NCBI RefSeq assembly: GCF_947488515.1
Contig: NZ_CANKZF010000001.1
Coordinates: 1,302,001-1,366,000 of the forward strand
DNA: 64,000 nt
From: an uncultured Nocardioides sp.
GTDB lineage: Bacteria > Actinomycetota > Actinomycetes > Propionibacteriales > Nocardioidaceae
Direction of reading: 5' to 3'
The position numbers and the translations under genes are program-made. A model generated the notes under the pieces. It did not search any database. It worked only from the letters and a program-made list of their open reading frames with translations, and was not told the origin of the DNA. Positions 41,335 through 48,805 of the stretch are shown in pieces (the first letter of the stretch is position 1; each line of letters begins with the position of its first letter).

Positions 41335-44229
41335 TCAGCTGCAGCCGCTGGTGCTCCCGCAGCCCTCGCACACGTAGCAGGATCCAGCCGGGCGCATCTT
41401 CGTCCCGCAGGTCATGCAGAGCGGGGAGTCGACCGCGGTGCCGGTGAGCTTCTCGAAGAGCTCGGCGGTGGTCTTCGCCTCGCCGGTGGACACCTTCGCC
41501 GGGACCTCGCGGGCCTCCGAGCCGTGGGTGTCCTTGGTCTCGACATCCGCGACCTCGACGACCTCGGCGGAGGCCGGGGCGGCGGGCTCGACGAGCTCCG
41601 CAGCCGAGCCGGTCTCCTCCACGAGCGGCTCGTAGGAGCCGGTCTCGAGGTGGCGCTGGCGCTCCTCGGCGGAGTAGATGCCGAGCATCGAGCGGTCCTC
41701 GAAGGTCAGGTAGTCCAGGGCGAGGCGACGGAAGATGTAGTCCATGATCGACTGCGACATCCGCACGTCGGGGTCGTCGGTGAGGCCGGCGGGCTCGAAG
41801 CGCAGGTTGGTGAACTTCGAGACGTAGGTCTCCAGCGGGACGCCGTACTGCAGACCGATCGACACCGCGATCGAGAAGGCGTCCATCACGCCGGCGAGGG
41901 TCGAGCCCTGCTTGCCGAGCTTGAGGAAGACCTCGCCGAGCTGGCCGTCGTCGTGGGCGCCGGAGGTCATGTAGCCCTCGGCACCGCCAACGGTGAACGA
42001 CGTCGTGCGGGAGACGCGCGACTTCGGCAGGCGCTTGCGGACCGGGGCGTAGACGACCTTCTCCACGACCTTGGTCTCGACCGCGGCCGAGGCGGCAGCC
42101 TTGTCGGCCTCGTCCTTCTTGGCCTTACCGCCGCCGTCGGACAGCGGCTGGCCGACCTTGCAGTTGTCGCGGTAGACCGCGGTCGCCTTGAGGCCGAGCT
42201 TCCAGGACTGCAGGTAGACGTCCTCGATCTCCTCGACCGTGGCGTCCTCGGGCAGGTTGACCGTCTTCGAGATCGCGCCGGAGAGGAACGGCTGCGCGGC
42301 CGCCATCATCCGCACGTGGCCCATCGGCTTGAGCGAGCGGGCGCCCATCGCGGTGTCGAAGATCTCGTAGTGCTCGGTCTTGAGGCCCGGGGCGTCGACC
42401 ACGTGGCCGTGCTCGGCGATGTAGGCGACGATCGCCTCGATCTGCTCGGGCTGGTAGCCCAGCTTCTTCAGGGCCCGCGGGATCGTCTGGTTGACGATCT
42501 GCATCGAGCCGCCGCCGACGAGCTTCTTGAACTTCACCAGTGAGAAGTCGGGCTCGATGCCGGTGGTGTCGCAGTCCATCATGAAGCCGATGGTGCCGGT
42601 GGGCGCGAGGACCGAGGCCTGCGCGTTGCGGAAGCCGTTCTTCTCGCCGGTCTTGATCACGTCGGCCCACGCCTTGGAGGCCAGCTTGTGCACGCGGCCG
42701 TCCTCGGTGTGCAGCACGCGGACGACGTCGTTGGCCGCCTGGTGCTTGCGCATCACGCGCTTGTGGGCGTCGGCGTTGCGGGCGTAGCCGGCGTAGGGGC
42801 CGACGATCCCGGCGAGCTCGGCGCTGCGCTTGTAGGACGTACCGGTCATGAGCGACGTGAGCGCGGCAGCCATCGAGCGGCCACCCTCGGAGTCGTAGCC
42901 CAGGCCCATCGCCATCAGCAGCGCGCCGAGGTTGGCGTAGCCGATGCCGAGCTGGCGGTAGTCGACGGTGGTCTTGCCGATCGCCTCGGTCGGGAAGTCG
43001 GCGAAGCAGATCGAGATGTCCATCGCCGTGATGATGAACTCGACGGCCTTGGCGAAGAGCGCGGCGTCGAAGGTGTCGTCGTCCTTGAGGAACTTCAGCA
43101 GGTTGAGCGACGCCAGGTTGCAGGACGAGTTGTCGAGCGACATGTACTCCGAGCACGGGTTGGACGCGGTGATGCGGCCGGTCTCGGGGTTGGTGTGCCA
43201 GTCGTTGATCGTGTCGTCGTACTGCAGGCCCGGGTCGGCGCACTCCCACGCGGCCGTGCTGATCTTGCGGAACAGGTCGCGGGCGTCGACGGTCTCGATG
43301 ACCTCGCCGGTGCCGCGCGAGCGCAGGCCGAACTCGGTGCCGTCCTCGACCGCACGCATGAACTCGTCGCTGACGCGGACCGAGTTGTTGGCGTTCTGGT
43401 ACTGGACCGACGTGATGTCGGCGCCGCCGAGGTCCATGTCGAAGCCGGCGTCGCGGAGGGCGCGGATCTTGTCCTCCTCGCGCGCCTTCGTCATCACGAA
43501 CTCCTCGATGTCCGGGTGGTCGACGTCGAGGACGACCATCTTGGCCGCACGACGCGTCGCGCCGCCCGACTTGATGGTGCCCGCGGACGCGTCGGCGCCG
43601 CGCATGAAGGAGACGGGACCCGAGGCCGTACCGCCGGAGGAGAGGAGCTCCTTGGAGGATCGGATGCGGGAGAGGTTGAGGCCGGCGCCGGAGCCGCCCT
43701 TGAAGATGAAGCCCTCCTCCTTGTACCAGTTGAGGATGGAGTCCATCGAGTCGTCGACGCTCAGGATGAAGCAGGCCGAGACCTGCTGCGGCGACGGGGT
43801 GCCGACGTTGAACCACACCGGGGAGTTGAAGGAGAAGTACTGGTTGACCAGCAGCCAGGTCAGCTCGTGCTCGAAGACCTCGGCGTCGGCGTCACCTGCG
43901 AAGTAGCCGTTGTCGATGCCGGCCTTGGTGTAGGTCTTCACGACCCGGTCGATGAGCTGCTTGAGGCTCCACTCGCGTACGTCGGTGCCGACGGCGCCGC
44001 GGAAGTACTTGGTGGTGACGATGGTGGAGGCGTTGACCGACCAGAAGTCGGGGAACTCCACGCCGCGCTGCTCGAAGACGGTCTCGCCGGTCTTCCAGTT
44101 CTGCTGGACGACGTCGCGACGCTCCCACGTGATGGCGTCGTAGGGGTGGGTGCCCTCGGTGCTGAAGACGCGCTCCAGCTTCAGGCCCTTGCCCCTCGCC
44201 TTGGCGCGGGTGCTCACCGTCTCGGTCAT
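41335..44229 (-). CDS. nrdJ: Adenosylcobalamin-dependent (class II) ribonucleoside-diphosphate reductase
   Basis: The 964-residue protein reduces ribonucleotides to deoxyribonucleotides using an adenosylcobalamin-generated thiyl radical. N-terminal substrate-domain motifs are clear: FSFNSPVWFNVG, QVSACFILSVDDSMDSIL (an active-site Cys), GGSGAGLNLSRIRSS, NPCSEYMSLDNSSCNLASLN (N-x-C-x-E radical region), then APTGTIGFMMDCDTTGIEP. The C-terminus ends in a zinc-ribbon-like tail CMTCGTKMRPAGSCYVCEGC followed by the redox C-S pair region GSTSGCS. It is class II (no R2 subunit) and fits actinobacterial NrdJ length. It lies downstream of nrdR on the same strand, but a 13-base hairpin stands between them, so nrdJ may be partly transcribed on its own. 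No cobalamin riboswitch is evident in the 110-base gap. Confidence 0.97.
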   Translation of the reverse strand: MTETVSTRAKARGKGLKLERVFSTEGTHPYDAITWERRDVVQQNWKTGETVFEQRGVEFPDFWSVNASTIVTTKYFRGAVGTDVREWSLKQLIDRVVKTYTKAGIDNGYFAGDADAEVFEHELTWLLVNQYFSFNSPVWFNVGTPSPQQVSACFILSVDDSMDSILNWYKEEGFIFKGGSGAGLNLSRIRSSKELLSSGGTASGPVSFMRGADASAGTIKSGGATRRAAKMVVLDVDHPDIEEFVMTKAREEDKIRALRDAGFDMDLGGADITSVQYQNANNSVRVSDEFMRAVEDGTEFGLRSRGTGEVIETVDARDLFRKISTAAWECADPGLQYDDTINDWHTNPETGRITASNPCSEYMSLDNSSCNLASLNLLKFLKDDDTFDAALFAKAVEFIITAMDISICFADFPTEAIGKTTVDYRQLGIGYANLGALLMAMGLGYDSEGGRSMAAALTSLMTGTSYKRSAELAGIVGPYAGYARNADAHKRVMRKHQAANDVVRVLHTEDGRVHKLASKAWADVIKTGEKNGFRNAQASVLAPTGTIGFMMDCDTTGIEPDFSLVKFKKLVGGGSMQIVNQTIPRALKKLGYQPEQIEAIVAYIAEHGHVVDAPGLKTEHYEIFDTAMGARSLKPMGHVRMMAAAQPFLSGAISKTVNLPEDATVEEIEDVYLQSWKLGLKATAVYRDNCKVGQPLSDGGGKAKKDEADKAAASAAVETKVVEKVVYAPVRKRLPKSRVSRTTSFTVGGAEGYMTSGAHDDGQLGEVFLKLGKQGSTLAGVMDAFSIAVSIGLQYGVPLETYVSKFTNLRFEPAGLTDDPDVRMSQSIMDYIFRRLALDYLTFEDRSMLGIYSAEERQRHLETGSYEPLVEETGSAAELVEPAAPASAEVVEVADVETKDTHGSEAREVPAKVSTGEAKTTAELFEKLTGTAVDSPLCMTCGTKMRPAGSCYVCEGCGSTSGCS

Positions 44230-44295
44230 GCCATCTCCTGTGGTGGTGGTGGTGTTGGTTTCAACGTCGCGAGTCGTCTCGCGGGTGCTTGGTGA

Positions 44296-44329
44296 GCCCG
44301 GCAGACCGCTTCCCCACGGTCTGCCGGGC
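44296..44329. terminator. Strong hairpin between nrdR and nrdJ
   Basis: A perfect 13-base stem (GCCCGGCAGACCG with its complement) and an eight-base loop lie 11 bases after the nrdR stop, on the path to nrdJ. It could terminate or attenuate the transcript. Confidence 0.65.
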
Positions 44330-44339
44330 CGTATGTGGG

Positions 44340-44816
44340 TCAGCCCGTCTGGACGGGCTGAACAGTCGCGGCTCGTTCGAGCCGCAGCATCTTGATCTCG
44401 GCGTCGAAGTCGTCAGCCGACTCGAACGCGCGGTAGACGCTCGCGAAGCGGAGGTAGGCCACCTCGTCGAGCGCCCTCAGGGGGCTGAGGATCGCGAGCC
44501 CGACCTCGTTGGCGTCGAACTCGGCCTGGCCGCTGAGCCGCAGGGCGTCCTCGACGTCCTGGCCGAGGCACGCGAGCTGGGCGTCGGTGACCGGGCGGCC
44601 CTTGCAGGCCTTGCGGACGCCGGCGATCGCCTTGTCGCGGTTGAACGGCTCGGTGGCGCCGGAGCGCTTGAGCACCGTGAGCTGCATCTTCTCGACCGTG
44701 GTGAACCGGCGGTCACAAGCAGCGCACGTACGACGCCGACGGATCGAACCGCCGTCGTCGGCGACCCGGGAGTCGAGGACCTTGGTGTCCTCGTTCTTGC
44801 AGTTGGGACAGTGCAT
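44340..44816 (-). CDS. nrdR: NrdR transcriptional repressor of ribonucleotide reductase genes
   Basis: The 158-residue regulator has an N-terminal zinc ribbon (MHCPNC at 1-6 and [10 protein letters not shown] at 32-41) and an ATP-cone domain ([31 protein letters not shown]...). NrdR binds NrdR boxes when loaded with dATP/ATP and represses nrd genes. Start at the ATG ending at 44816 with GAGGAGG before it. Upstream are two NrdR-box-like sites 31 bp apart, consistent with autoregulation, and two DnaA boxes. It is followed by nrdJ. Confidence 0.97.
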   Translation of the reverse strand: MHCPNCKNEDTKVLDSRVADDGGSIRRRRTCAACDRRFTTVEKMQLTVLKRSGATEPFNRDKAIAGVRKACKGRPVTDAQLACLGQDVEDALRLSGQAEFDANEVGLAILSPLRALDEVAYLRFASVYRAFESADDFDAEIKMLRLERAATVQPVQTG

Positions 44817-44879
44817 GCGGTCCTCCTCTCGAGCGCGCTTCACACACCCGTACAACAGGGTGTGGGTTGGGGATGTTCC

Positions 44880-44888
44880 TGTGGACAA
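44880..44888 (-). promoter_or_regulatory. DnaA box (TTGTCCACA) in the nrdR promoter
   Basis: On the minus strand this reads TTGTCCACA, the preferred actinobacterial DnaA box. It lies 64 bases before the nrdR start codon. Confidence 0.5.
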
Positions 44889-44924
44889 CTAGCCTGGAGC
44901 TGTGGGGTTCGCCCTCTAGCCTGT

Positions 44925-44940
44925 GCACCAGATGTGGATA
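44925..44940 (-). promoter_or_regulatory. NrdR-box-like site 2 (weaker)
   Basis: On the minus strand TATCCACATCTGGTGC matches the ACAC-TATATATA-GTGT pattern at about 8 of 16 positions. It lies exactly 31 bp from site 1 and overlaps the second DnaA box. Confidence 0.55.
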
Positions 44941-44941
44941 A
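44933..44941 (-). promoter_or_regulatory. DnaA box (TTATCCACA) in the nrdR promoter
   Basis: On the minus strand this is a perfect TTATCCACA. It is 53 bp from the other DnaA box, in the same orientation, and overlaps NrdR-like site 2. Confidence 0.55.
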
Positions 44942-44955
44942 CTACAGCGGTGTAA

Positions 44956-44971
44956 CTACTAGATGTAGTGG
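44956..44971 (-). promoter_or_regulatory. NrdR-box-like site 1
   Basis: On the minus strand CCACTACATCTAGTAG matches the NrdR-box pattern (ACACTATATATAGTGT) at 11 of 16 positions, including the central CACTA...TAGT. It lies 140 bases before the nrdR start. In the remaining gap up to 45141 I see nothing else. Confidence 0.65.
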
Positions 44972-45141
44972 TAACCGTACGCCCCGACCACGAGGTCTGA
45001 CAAGCGAACGGACGAGTTCCCTCGGGGTTTTTGCCGAGCTCCGCAAAACCGCAGGTCAGTGCCGTTTCAGTCGCCCCGGGACGGCGTGTCGACGGCTTCA
45101 CCTGGCGGTTCGACTGCCCCACTCAGGCCGCGTCCGACACA

Positions 45142-45486
45142 ATGATCTCCGTGTCCACGGGGAAGAGAGCAGGGTCGCGCCGGGCGGCTCCGGCGCCTCG
45201 GAAGTTCAACAAGGCCGCCCTCGCCCTCGGTGCGGCGATCACGCTCTGCATGGTCGCCTGGGGCTACCTCGTCTACGCCGCCATCGACTTCGGTACGGCG
45301 GCGCGCAGCGGCTCCGGCGGGTCGGCCTGGAGCTTCATGGCACTGGCCTGCCTCGGCGCGATCGCCTGCCTCTTCACAGGGCTGCTGCTCGTCGCCCGCC
45401 TGATGCGGGCACTCGGGGTCACGCAACCGCCGCCCTCGGACGACGCTCCCGCGCGCCCCGTCGGCGGGAAGCGCGCCGCCCGCTGA
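45142..45486 (+). CDS. Small membrane protein (114 aa)
   Basis: A basic N-terminus (TGKRAGSRRAAPAPRKFNK) is followed by two membrane helices, AALALGAAITLCMVAWGYLVYAAI (about 29-52) and WSFMALACLGAIACLFTGLLLVARLM (about 65-90). The C-terminal tail is Pro/Asp/Arg-rich. This is the layout of many small actinobacterial inner-membrane proteins of unknown function. The ATG at 45142 lacks an obvious ribosome-binding site and a GTG nine bases later is an alternative, so the transcript may be leaderless. It is divergent from nrdR, with about 325 bases between the starts. Confidence 0.75.
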   Translation: MISVSTGKRAGSRRAAPAPRKFNKAALALGAAITLCMVAWGYLVYAAIDFGTAARSGSGGSAWSFMALACLGAIACLFTGLLLVARLMRALGVTQPPPSDDAPARPVGGKRAAR

Positions 45487-45542
45487 TCGTGAAGATCCGA
45501 GTCATCTGGTGACTCCGATCTTCCACGTTGTCGGCGCTGGCT

Positions 45543-46325
45543 CTACTCCAGGACGAGCTGCGGGAGCGCCTCGACGATCTCGAGGTCCTGCCCCGCGCCT
45601 TCCACCGTCAGGGTGTCCGGGATCGACGTCCACTCCCCCTGCCCGATCCGGTACTCGCCCGCGTACGTCGTGTCCACTCGTACGACGACGCCACCGGTCC
45701 GCGCGTAGGCGTGGGTGATCTCGAGGTCGGGGTGGGGGCTGCCGGGGCTGGCGGTCGTCGTGCTGTCGCCGTCGCCGAACAGGTAGGCGTACGAGACGGG
45801 CACCGCTCGGATCACCACCGACTGGCCGGCGACGGTGACGGACTGGTCGATCGAACGGTGGTCGGGTGTGTAGAAGTTGGTCTCGAAGTTCACCAGGGTC
45901 CGCCCGCCGCGCGGCTGCACGACCAGCTTCGACGACGGCCAGGCGATCCGCTTGAACTGCCGGATGATCAGCTTCGCCAGGTCGACCTGCTGGACGGCGT
46001 TCTGCGGCACGCAGACGTCACCCACGTCGGTCCCGTCCATGTAGACGTCGTGGACGTAGCCCTCCTGCCCACCCTCGGTGCACTCGACGTGCTCGACACA
46101 GATGCCGCCGTTGCCGCACTGGATGGAGACGACCCAGGTGTGGCCGTCGCCCGCCGACGAGGAGTCCTGATATTCAGCCCACGACATCGGGCAGTCGGCC
46201 GAGACCTGAGCCCATCCGACGGTCACGCAACTGTTCGCTTGGGCCTGTCCCTGCGTGCCGCACAATGCGCCTAGGGCTAAAACCATCGCAAGGACGAATT
46301 GGGCACCCGCCCGACGAGTGGTCAC
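45543..46325 (-). CDS. Exported PKD-domain protein
   Basis: The 260-residue precursor has a signal peptide (MTTRRAGAQFVLAMVLALGA, cleavage near AQA-NS at 30). Its N-terminal half contains several cysteines (C-V-T-V, D-C-P-M, I-Q-C-G-N-G-G-I-C-V-E-H-V-E-C, D-V-C-V-P) that probably pair in disulphides. The C-terminal half has a PKD-like repeat: VPVSYAYLFGDGDSTTTASPG, then EITHAYARTGGVVVRVDTTY. PKD domains are beta-sandwich spacers of extracellular proteins. The GTG start overlaps the stop of the DUF6318-type lipoprotein gene upstream (GTGA, 46325-46322), so the pair forms a coupled operon of surface proteins. Confidence 0.8.
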   Translation of the reverse strand: MTTRRAGAQFVLAMVLALGALCGTQGQAQANSCVTVGWAQVSADCPMSWAEYQDSSSAGDGHTWVVSIQCGNGGICVEHVECTEGGQEGYVHDVYMDGTDVGDVCVPQNAVQQVDLAKLIIRQFKRIAWPSSKLVVQPRGGRTLVNFETNFYTPDHRSIDQSVTVAGQSVVIRAVPVSYAYLFGDGDSTTTASPGSPHPDLEITHAYARTGGVVVRVDTTYAGEYRIGQGEWTSIPDTLTVEGAGQDLEIVEALPQLVLE

Positions 46326-46840
46326 GACAGGATCCCGAAGTACGTCACCTGCCAGTCGGCCCCGGACTTCTTCAGAATGACCCGGATCCGGGTGGAGCCA
46401 CCAGGGAGGGTTTGGGTCTCGCCGCTGTCGCCACGTCGAATGGTTGTCTCGGGCACTCGTTGACTGACGTCATAGGTCGGAGGGTCGCTGGCGTACCGCT
46501 TGATACCCGTGATCCGAGTCCCGGCGAACTCCGCGCTACCGCCAGCGTCGTAAACCTCCTCGACACTGTCGACGAAGCCCTGACAGGCCTTGCAGTTGGG
46601 ACTCATTCCGTCGTACTCGGCCGTCTCCCCCGTCACCTGCATCTCGTCCCCAGCCTCCACCCACCGCCGGATGAAGTCCTCCGGACTCTCCGCCTCCGGC
46701 GTCACCGAATCGGTGGGAGTCGGCGTCGGCGAGGAGCTCGTGGTCTCCGGGATCTTCGGCTTCGGCTCGGGGTCGTCGGAGCACCCGACCAGCAGGGCGG
46801 GCACCGCGAGGGTCAGCGCGAGTGCGCGGCGTACGTGCAT
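46322..46840 (-). CDS. DUF6318-type lipoprotein
   Basis: The 172-residue lipoprotein precursor has a signal (MHVRRALALTLAVPALLVGC), lipid-modified Cys 20 in a L-V-G-C lipobox, and a Pro/Thr/Ser-rich spacer (PETTSSSPTPTPTDSVTPEA). A compact domain follows with PEDFIRRWVEAGDEMQ, SPNCKACQGFVDSVEEVYDAGG and WQVTYFGIL. The C-K-A-C pair and 'FI..W..A...M..TGD...' pattern fit DUF6318 of actinobacteria, function unknown. It is the first gene of the pair with the PKD protein, which it overlaps by four bases. Confidence 0.8.
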   Translation of the reverse strand: MHVRRALALTLAVPALLVGCSDDPEPKPKIPETTSSSPTPTPTDSVTPEAESPEDFIRRWVEAGDEMQVTGETAEYDGMSPNCKACQGFVDSVEEVYDAGGSAEFAGTRITGIKRYASDPPTYDVSQRVPETTIRRGDSGETQTLPGGSTRIRVILKKSGADWQVTYFGILS

Positions 46841-46937
46841 GAAGTGCCTCCCGAGAACAACGTCAGCACGCTGAAACTACCCATCCGGGCGACCGTGGAA
46901 CCAGACCGACGGCAAAACCTGTGGAGAACCCGACGAG

Positions 46938-47217
46938 GGTGGCGGCAGACGGCATGAATCCAACCGCCGTCGGTGCGATGTGCCGCCACCTCACGAGCTG
47001 GGCGGACGAGGGTGGCGGCAGATGGCATGAATCCAACCGCCGTCGGTGCGATGTGCCGCCACCTCACGAGCTGGGCGGCGGATGGTGGCGGCAGATGGCA
47101 TGAATCCGACCGCCATCGGTGCAATGTGCCGCCACCCCGACGAGCGGCAGCGCCATCGGTGCGATGTGCCGCCACCCCGACGAGCGGCAGCGCAAGAGCG
47201 TGCGATGTGCCGCCACC
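46938..47217. repeat. Tandem palindromic intergenic repeats (three full 53-bp units plus two partial)
   Basis: Three copies of a 53-bp element at 46938-46990, 47011-47063 and 47084-47136 recur every 73 bp. Each is bounded by GGTGGCGGCA on the left and TGCCGCCACC on the right, a perfect 10-base inverted repeat. The inner sequence carries GGCATGAATCC and CGGTGCGATG. Two right-end partial copies follow (right arms at 47167-47176 and 47208-47217, spaced 40 and 41 bp) separated by CCGACGAGCGGCAGCGC. The whole 46841-47342 gap between the lipoprotein and LysM genes contains only this array and a terminator. Open frames across it are artefacts of the repeat. This is not CRISPR, because both repeats and spacers are near-identical. 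Confidence 0.9.
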
Positions 47218-47256
47218 CCCGAGAGCCCAGCGACGACGGACCGAGCCGAAAATGCG

Positions 47257-47288
47257 CCGAGGGGCGGGCCACTGGGCCCGCCCCTCGG
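47257..47288 (-). terminator. Strong hairpin terminator of the LysM gene
   Basis: A perfect 14-base stem (CCGAGGGGCGGGCC with its complement) and a four-base loop lie 55 bases past the LysM stop. Confidence 0.7.
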
Positions 47289-47342
47289 TCTTCCCCTTGG
47301 TTCCACCAGCCGGGGTCGAAGCGGCTGATGGAGGCCTCTGCG

Positions 47343-47693
47343 TCAGTCGGAGACGACTGGGACGCGGAGCTTCTGGCCGGCCGCGAGGCCGGCGGACTCG
47401 AGGGCGTTGAGCCGCTCGATCTCGCTCATCATGGAGCGGACGTCGCCGTCGGTGGCGATGTCGCTGGCGATCCCCCACAGGGTGTCGCCGGGCGCGACCT
47501 GGACGATCTCGGTCGGAGCCGGCTGGCCGGCCTCGCCGGTGCCGACCGCGCCGCCGGCGAGCATGAACGCCACGCCGAGGACGAGGAACAGCGAGGTCAG
47601 GAAGACCGCCAGCCGGCCGCGACGGGTGAGACGAACCGTCGAGCGGGCACGCGGGGTGGCGGTGAAAGCGGGTGCAAGGCTGAGGGTGCTCAT
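47343..47693 (-). CDS. LysM-domain membrane protein, SOS-controlled division inhibitor candidate
   Basis: The 116-residue protein has a basic N-terminus, one membrane helix (LAVFLTSLFLVLGVAFMLAGG, about 34-54) and an extracytoplasmic LysM domain (IVQVAPGDTLWGIASDIATDG...LNALESAGLAAGQKLRVP). This is the layout of the LysM proteins coded near lexA in actinobacteria and Firmicutes: Rv2719c, Corynebacterium DivS and Bacillus YneA, which halt division during DNA damage. Start at the ATG ending at 47693 with CAGGAGG before it. Three LexA boxes lie 105-172 bases upstream, strongly supporting SOS control. In M. tuberculosis this gene is directly adjacent to lexA. Here an SDR gene separates them. Confidence 0.85.
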   Translation of the reverse strand: MSTLSLAPAFTATPRARSTVRLTRRGRLAVFLTSLFLVLGVAFMLAGGAVGTGEAGQPAPTEIVQVAPGDTLWGIASDIATDGDVRSMMSEIERLNALESAGLAAGQKLRVPVVSD

Positions 47694-47797
47694 GGTGGCC
47701 TCCTGGGGAAGATCAGCCGGTCGTGTTCTGTCGAGCGAATGTCTAGTCGGACCCACCGACAGTGGCCTTGGCCACCGGGTGTCGATCAGACGTTCGA

Positions 47798-47865
47798 TCG
47801 AACATGTGTACGACGTTAGAGCACGTGTTCGAACAACTCAAGCACCTTGTCGAACAAATGTTCGG
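47798..47865. promoter_or_regulatory. Three LexA (SOS) boxes upstream of the LysM gene
   Basis: TCGAAC-ATGT-GTACGA (47798-47813, 11 of 12 against TCGAAC-N4-GTTCGA), TAGAGC-ACGT-GTTCGA (47817-47832, 10 of 12) and TCGAAC-AAAT-GTTCGG (47850-47865, 11 of 12). Multiple sites suggest tight SOS repression of the LysM gene. Confidence 0.75.
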
Positions 47866-47882
47866 CGTGTTCGACCAACCGG

Positions 47883-48677
47883 TCAGCGGCGACCCATCGC
47901 GCGTCGGCCCTGGGCCGCGAAGAGCCCGGCCGCGTGTTGCATCACCCCGGGCGCGAGCGCCGAGCCGCGGACGACTCCCCCGCGCCAGCCCGGCACGGCC
48001 CGTACGACGCGTCGCGACCCGACCAGCGCGACGGCCGCGGCAGCGACCTCGGCCACACCCAGGATCGGGCCGCCGGAGTACACCAGCTGCGAGCCGAGGC
48101 CCGACGGGTCCTGGGCGGCGAGCATCGCGGTGTCGACCCCGTCGGGGCACAGGGCGTGCACGCGCACCCCGCGCGGCGCCTCGGCGTTGACGGAGGTGGA
48201 GAGGGAGACGACGGCGGCCTTCGTGGCGGCGTACATGCTGTAGCCCGGCACCGGCCCCAGGCCGGCGAGCGAGGCGATGTTGACGACGTCCCCGCCTGCG
48301 GCGCCGAACGCCGCGAGCGCCGCGCGGGTGCCCCACGTCGTACCGAGCAGGTTGACCTCGACCAGCCGGCGCACCTGTTCCTCCGACAGATCGACGAGGG
48401 AGCCGTCGTCACCGACCCCGGCATTGTTGAACCACGCGGTCAGCACGCCGTGTCGCGCGGCCTCCTCCGCCACGAGGCGGTGGGCGTCAGGATCGCGTAC
48501 GTCCTGGGCGAGGCCGGCGACCGCGCCGATCTCCGCCGCCGTCGCGGCGGCCGCCCAGCCGTCGACGTCGCCGATGACGACGTGGTGCCCGTGGGCGACC
48601 ATCAGCTCGGCGATCCCGCGCCCGATCCCACGGGCCCCACCCGTCACGACACACGAAGATGGTGAGTTGGTCGCCAT
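47883..48677 (-). CDS. Short-chain dehydrogenase/reductase
   Basis: The 264-residue classical SDR has TGGARGIGRGIAE (NAD(P) motif, about residue 12), a NNAG motif (FNNAGVGDDG near 83), IASLAG with the catalytic Ser region, YSMYAATKAAV (Y-x-x-x-K, Tyr near 151), and P-D-G-V-D-T. Substrate unknown. It lies between the LysM gene and lexA, where many actinobacteria have no gene, and its start is divergent from lexA. The LexA box at 48703-48718 lies 26 bases before its start codon, so it may also be SOS-controlled. It is not clearly co-transcribed with the LysM gene, which has its own LexA boxes. Confidence 0.9.
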   Translation of the reverse strand: MATNSPSSCVVTGGARGIGRGIAELMVAHGHHVVIGDVDGWAAAATAAEIGAVAGLAQDVRDPDAHRLVAEEAARHGVLTAWFNNAGVGDDGSLVDLSEEQVRRLVEVNLLGTTWGTRAALAAFGAAGGDVVNIASLAGLGPVPGYSMYAATKAAVVSLSTSVNAEAPRGVRVHALCPDGVDTAMLAAQDPSGLGSQLVYSGGPILGVAEVAAAAVALVGSRRVVRAVPGWRGGVVRGSALAPGVMQHAAGLFAAQGRRAMGRR

Positions 48678-48702
48678 GCCCGGACACTAGCGACACGCGG
48701 CT

Positions 48703-48718
48703 TCGAACAGGTGTTTGA
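48703..48718. promoter_or_regulatory. LexA (SOS) box in the lexA / SDR divergent region
   Basis: TCGAAC-AGGT-GTTTGA matches the actinobacterial SOS box at 11 of 12 positions. It lies 88 bases before lexA and 26 bases before the SDR start. Confidence 0.8.
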
Positions 48719-48805
48719 TCCTGCGGTGTCCCGAGGTCTACGGTGGGCGCACCTGATCCTCCCTGTCCAGCCGCGGACGGAGGGGTCGACGCTAGTGGAG
48801 GACGC

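Noticed and set aside
44230..44340. Cobalamin riboswitch upstream of nrdJ
   Set aside because: The 110-base gap is too short for a B12 riboswitch and is mostly a terminator hairpin; no B12-box-like GCCACTG is visible.
46938..47217. Possible CRISPR array at the 73-bp repeats
   Set aside because: The units are palindromic, the spacers are nearly identical to each other, and there are no cas genes nearby.
46921..47410. Long open frames on both strands across 46920-47400
   Set aside because: They are produced by the in-phase tandem palindromic repeats, differ only by repeat copy, and have no ribosome site or recognisable protein.
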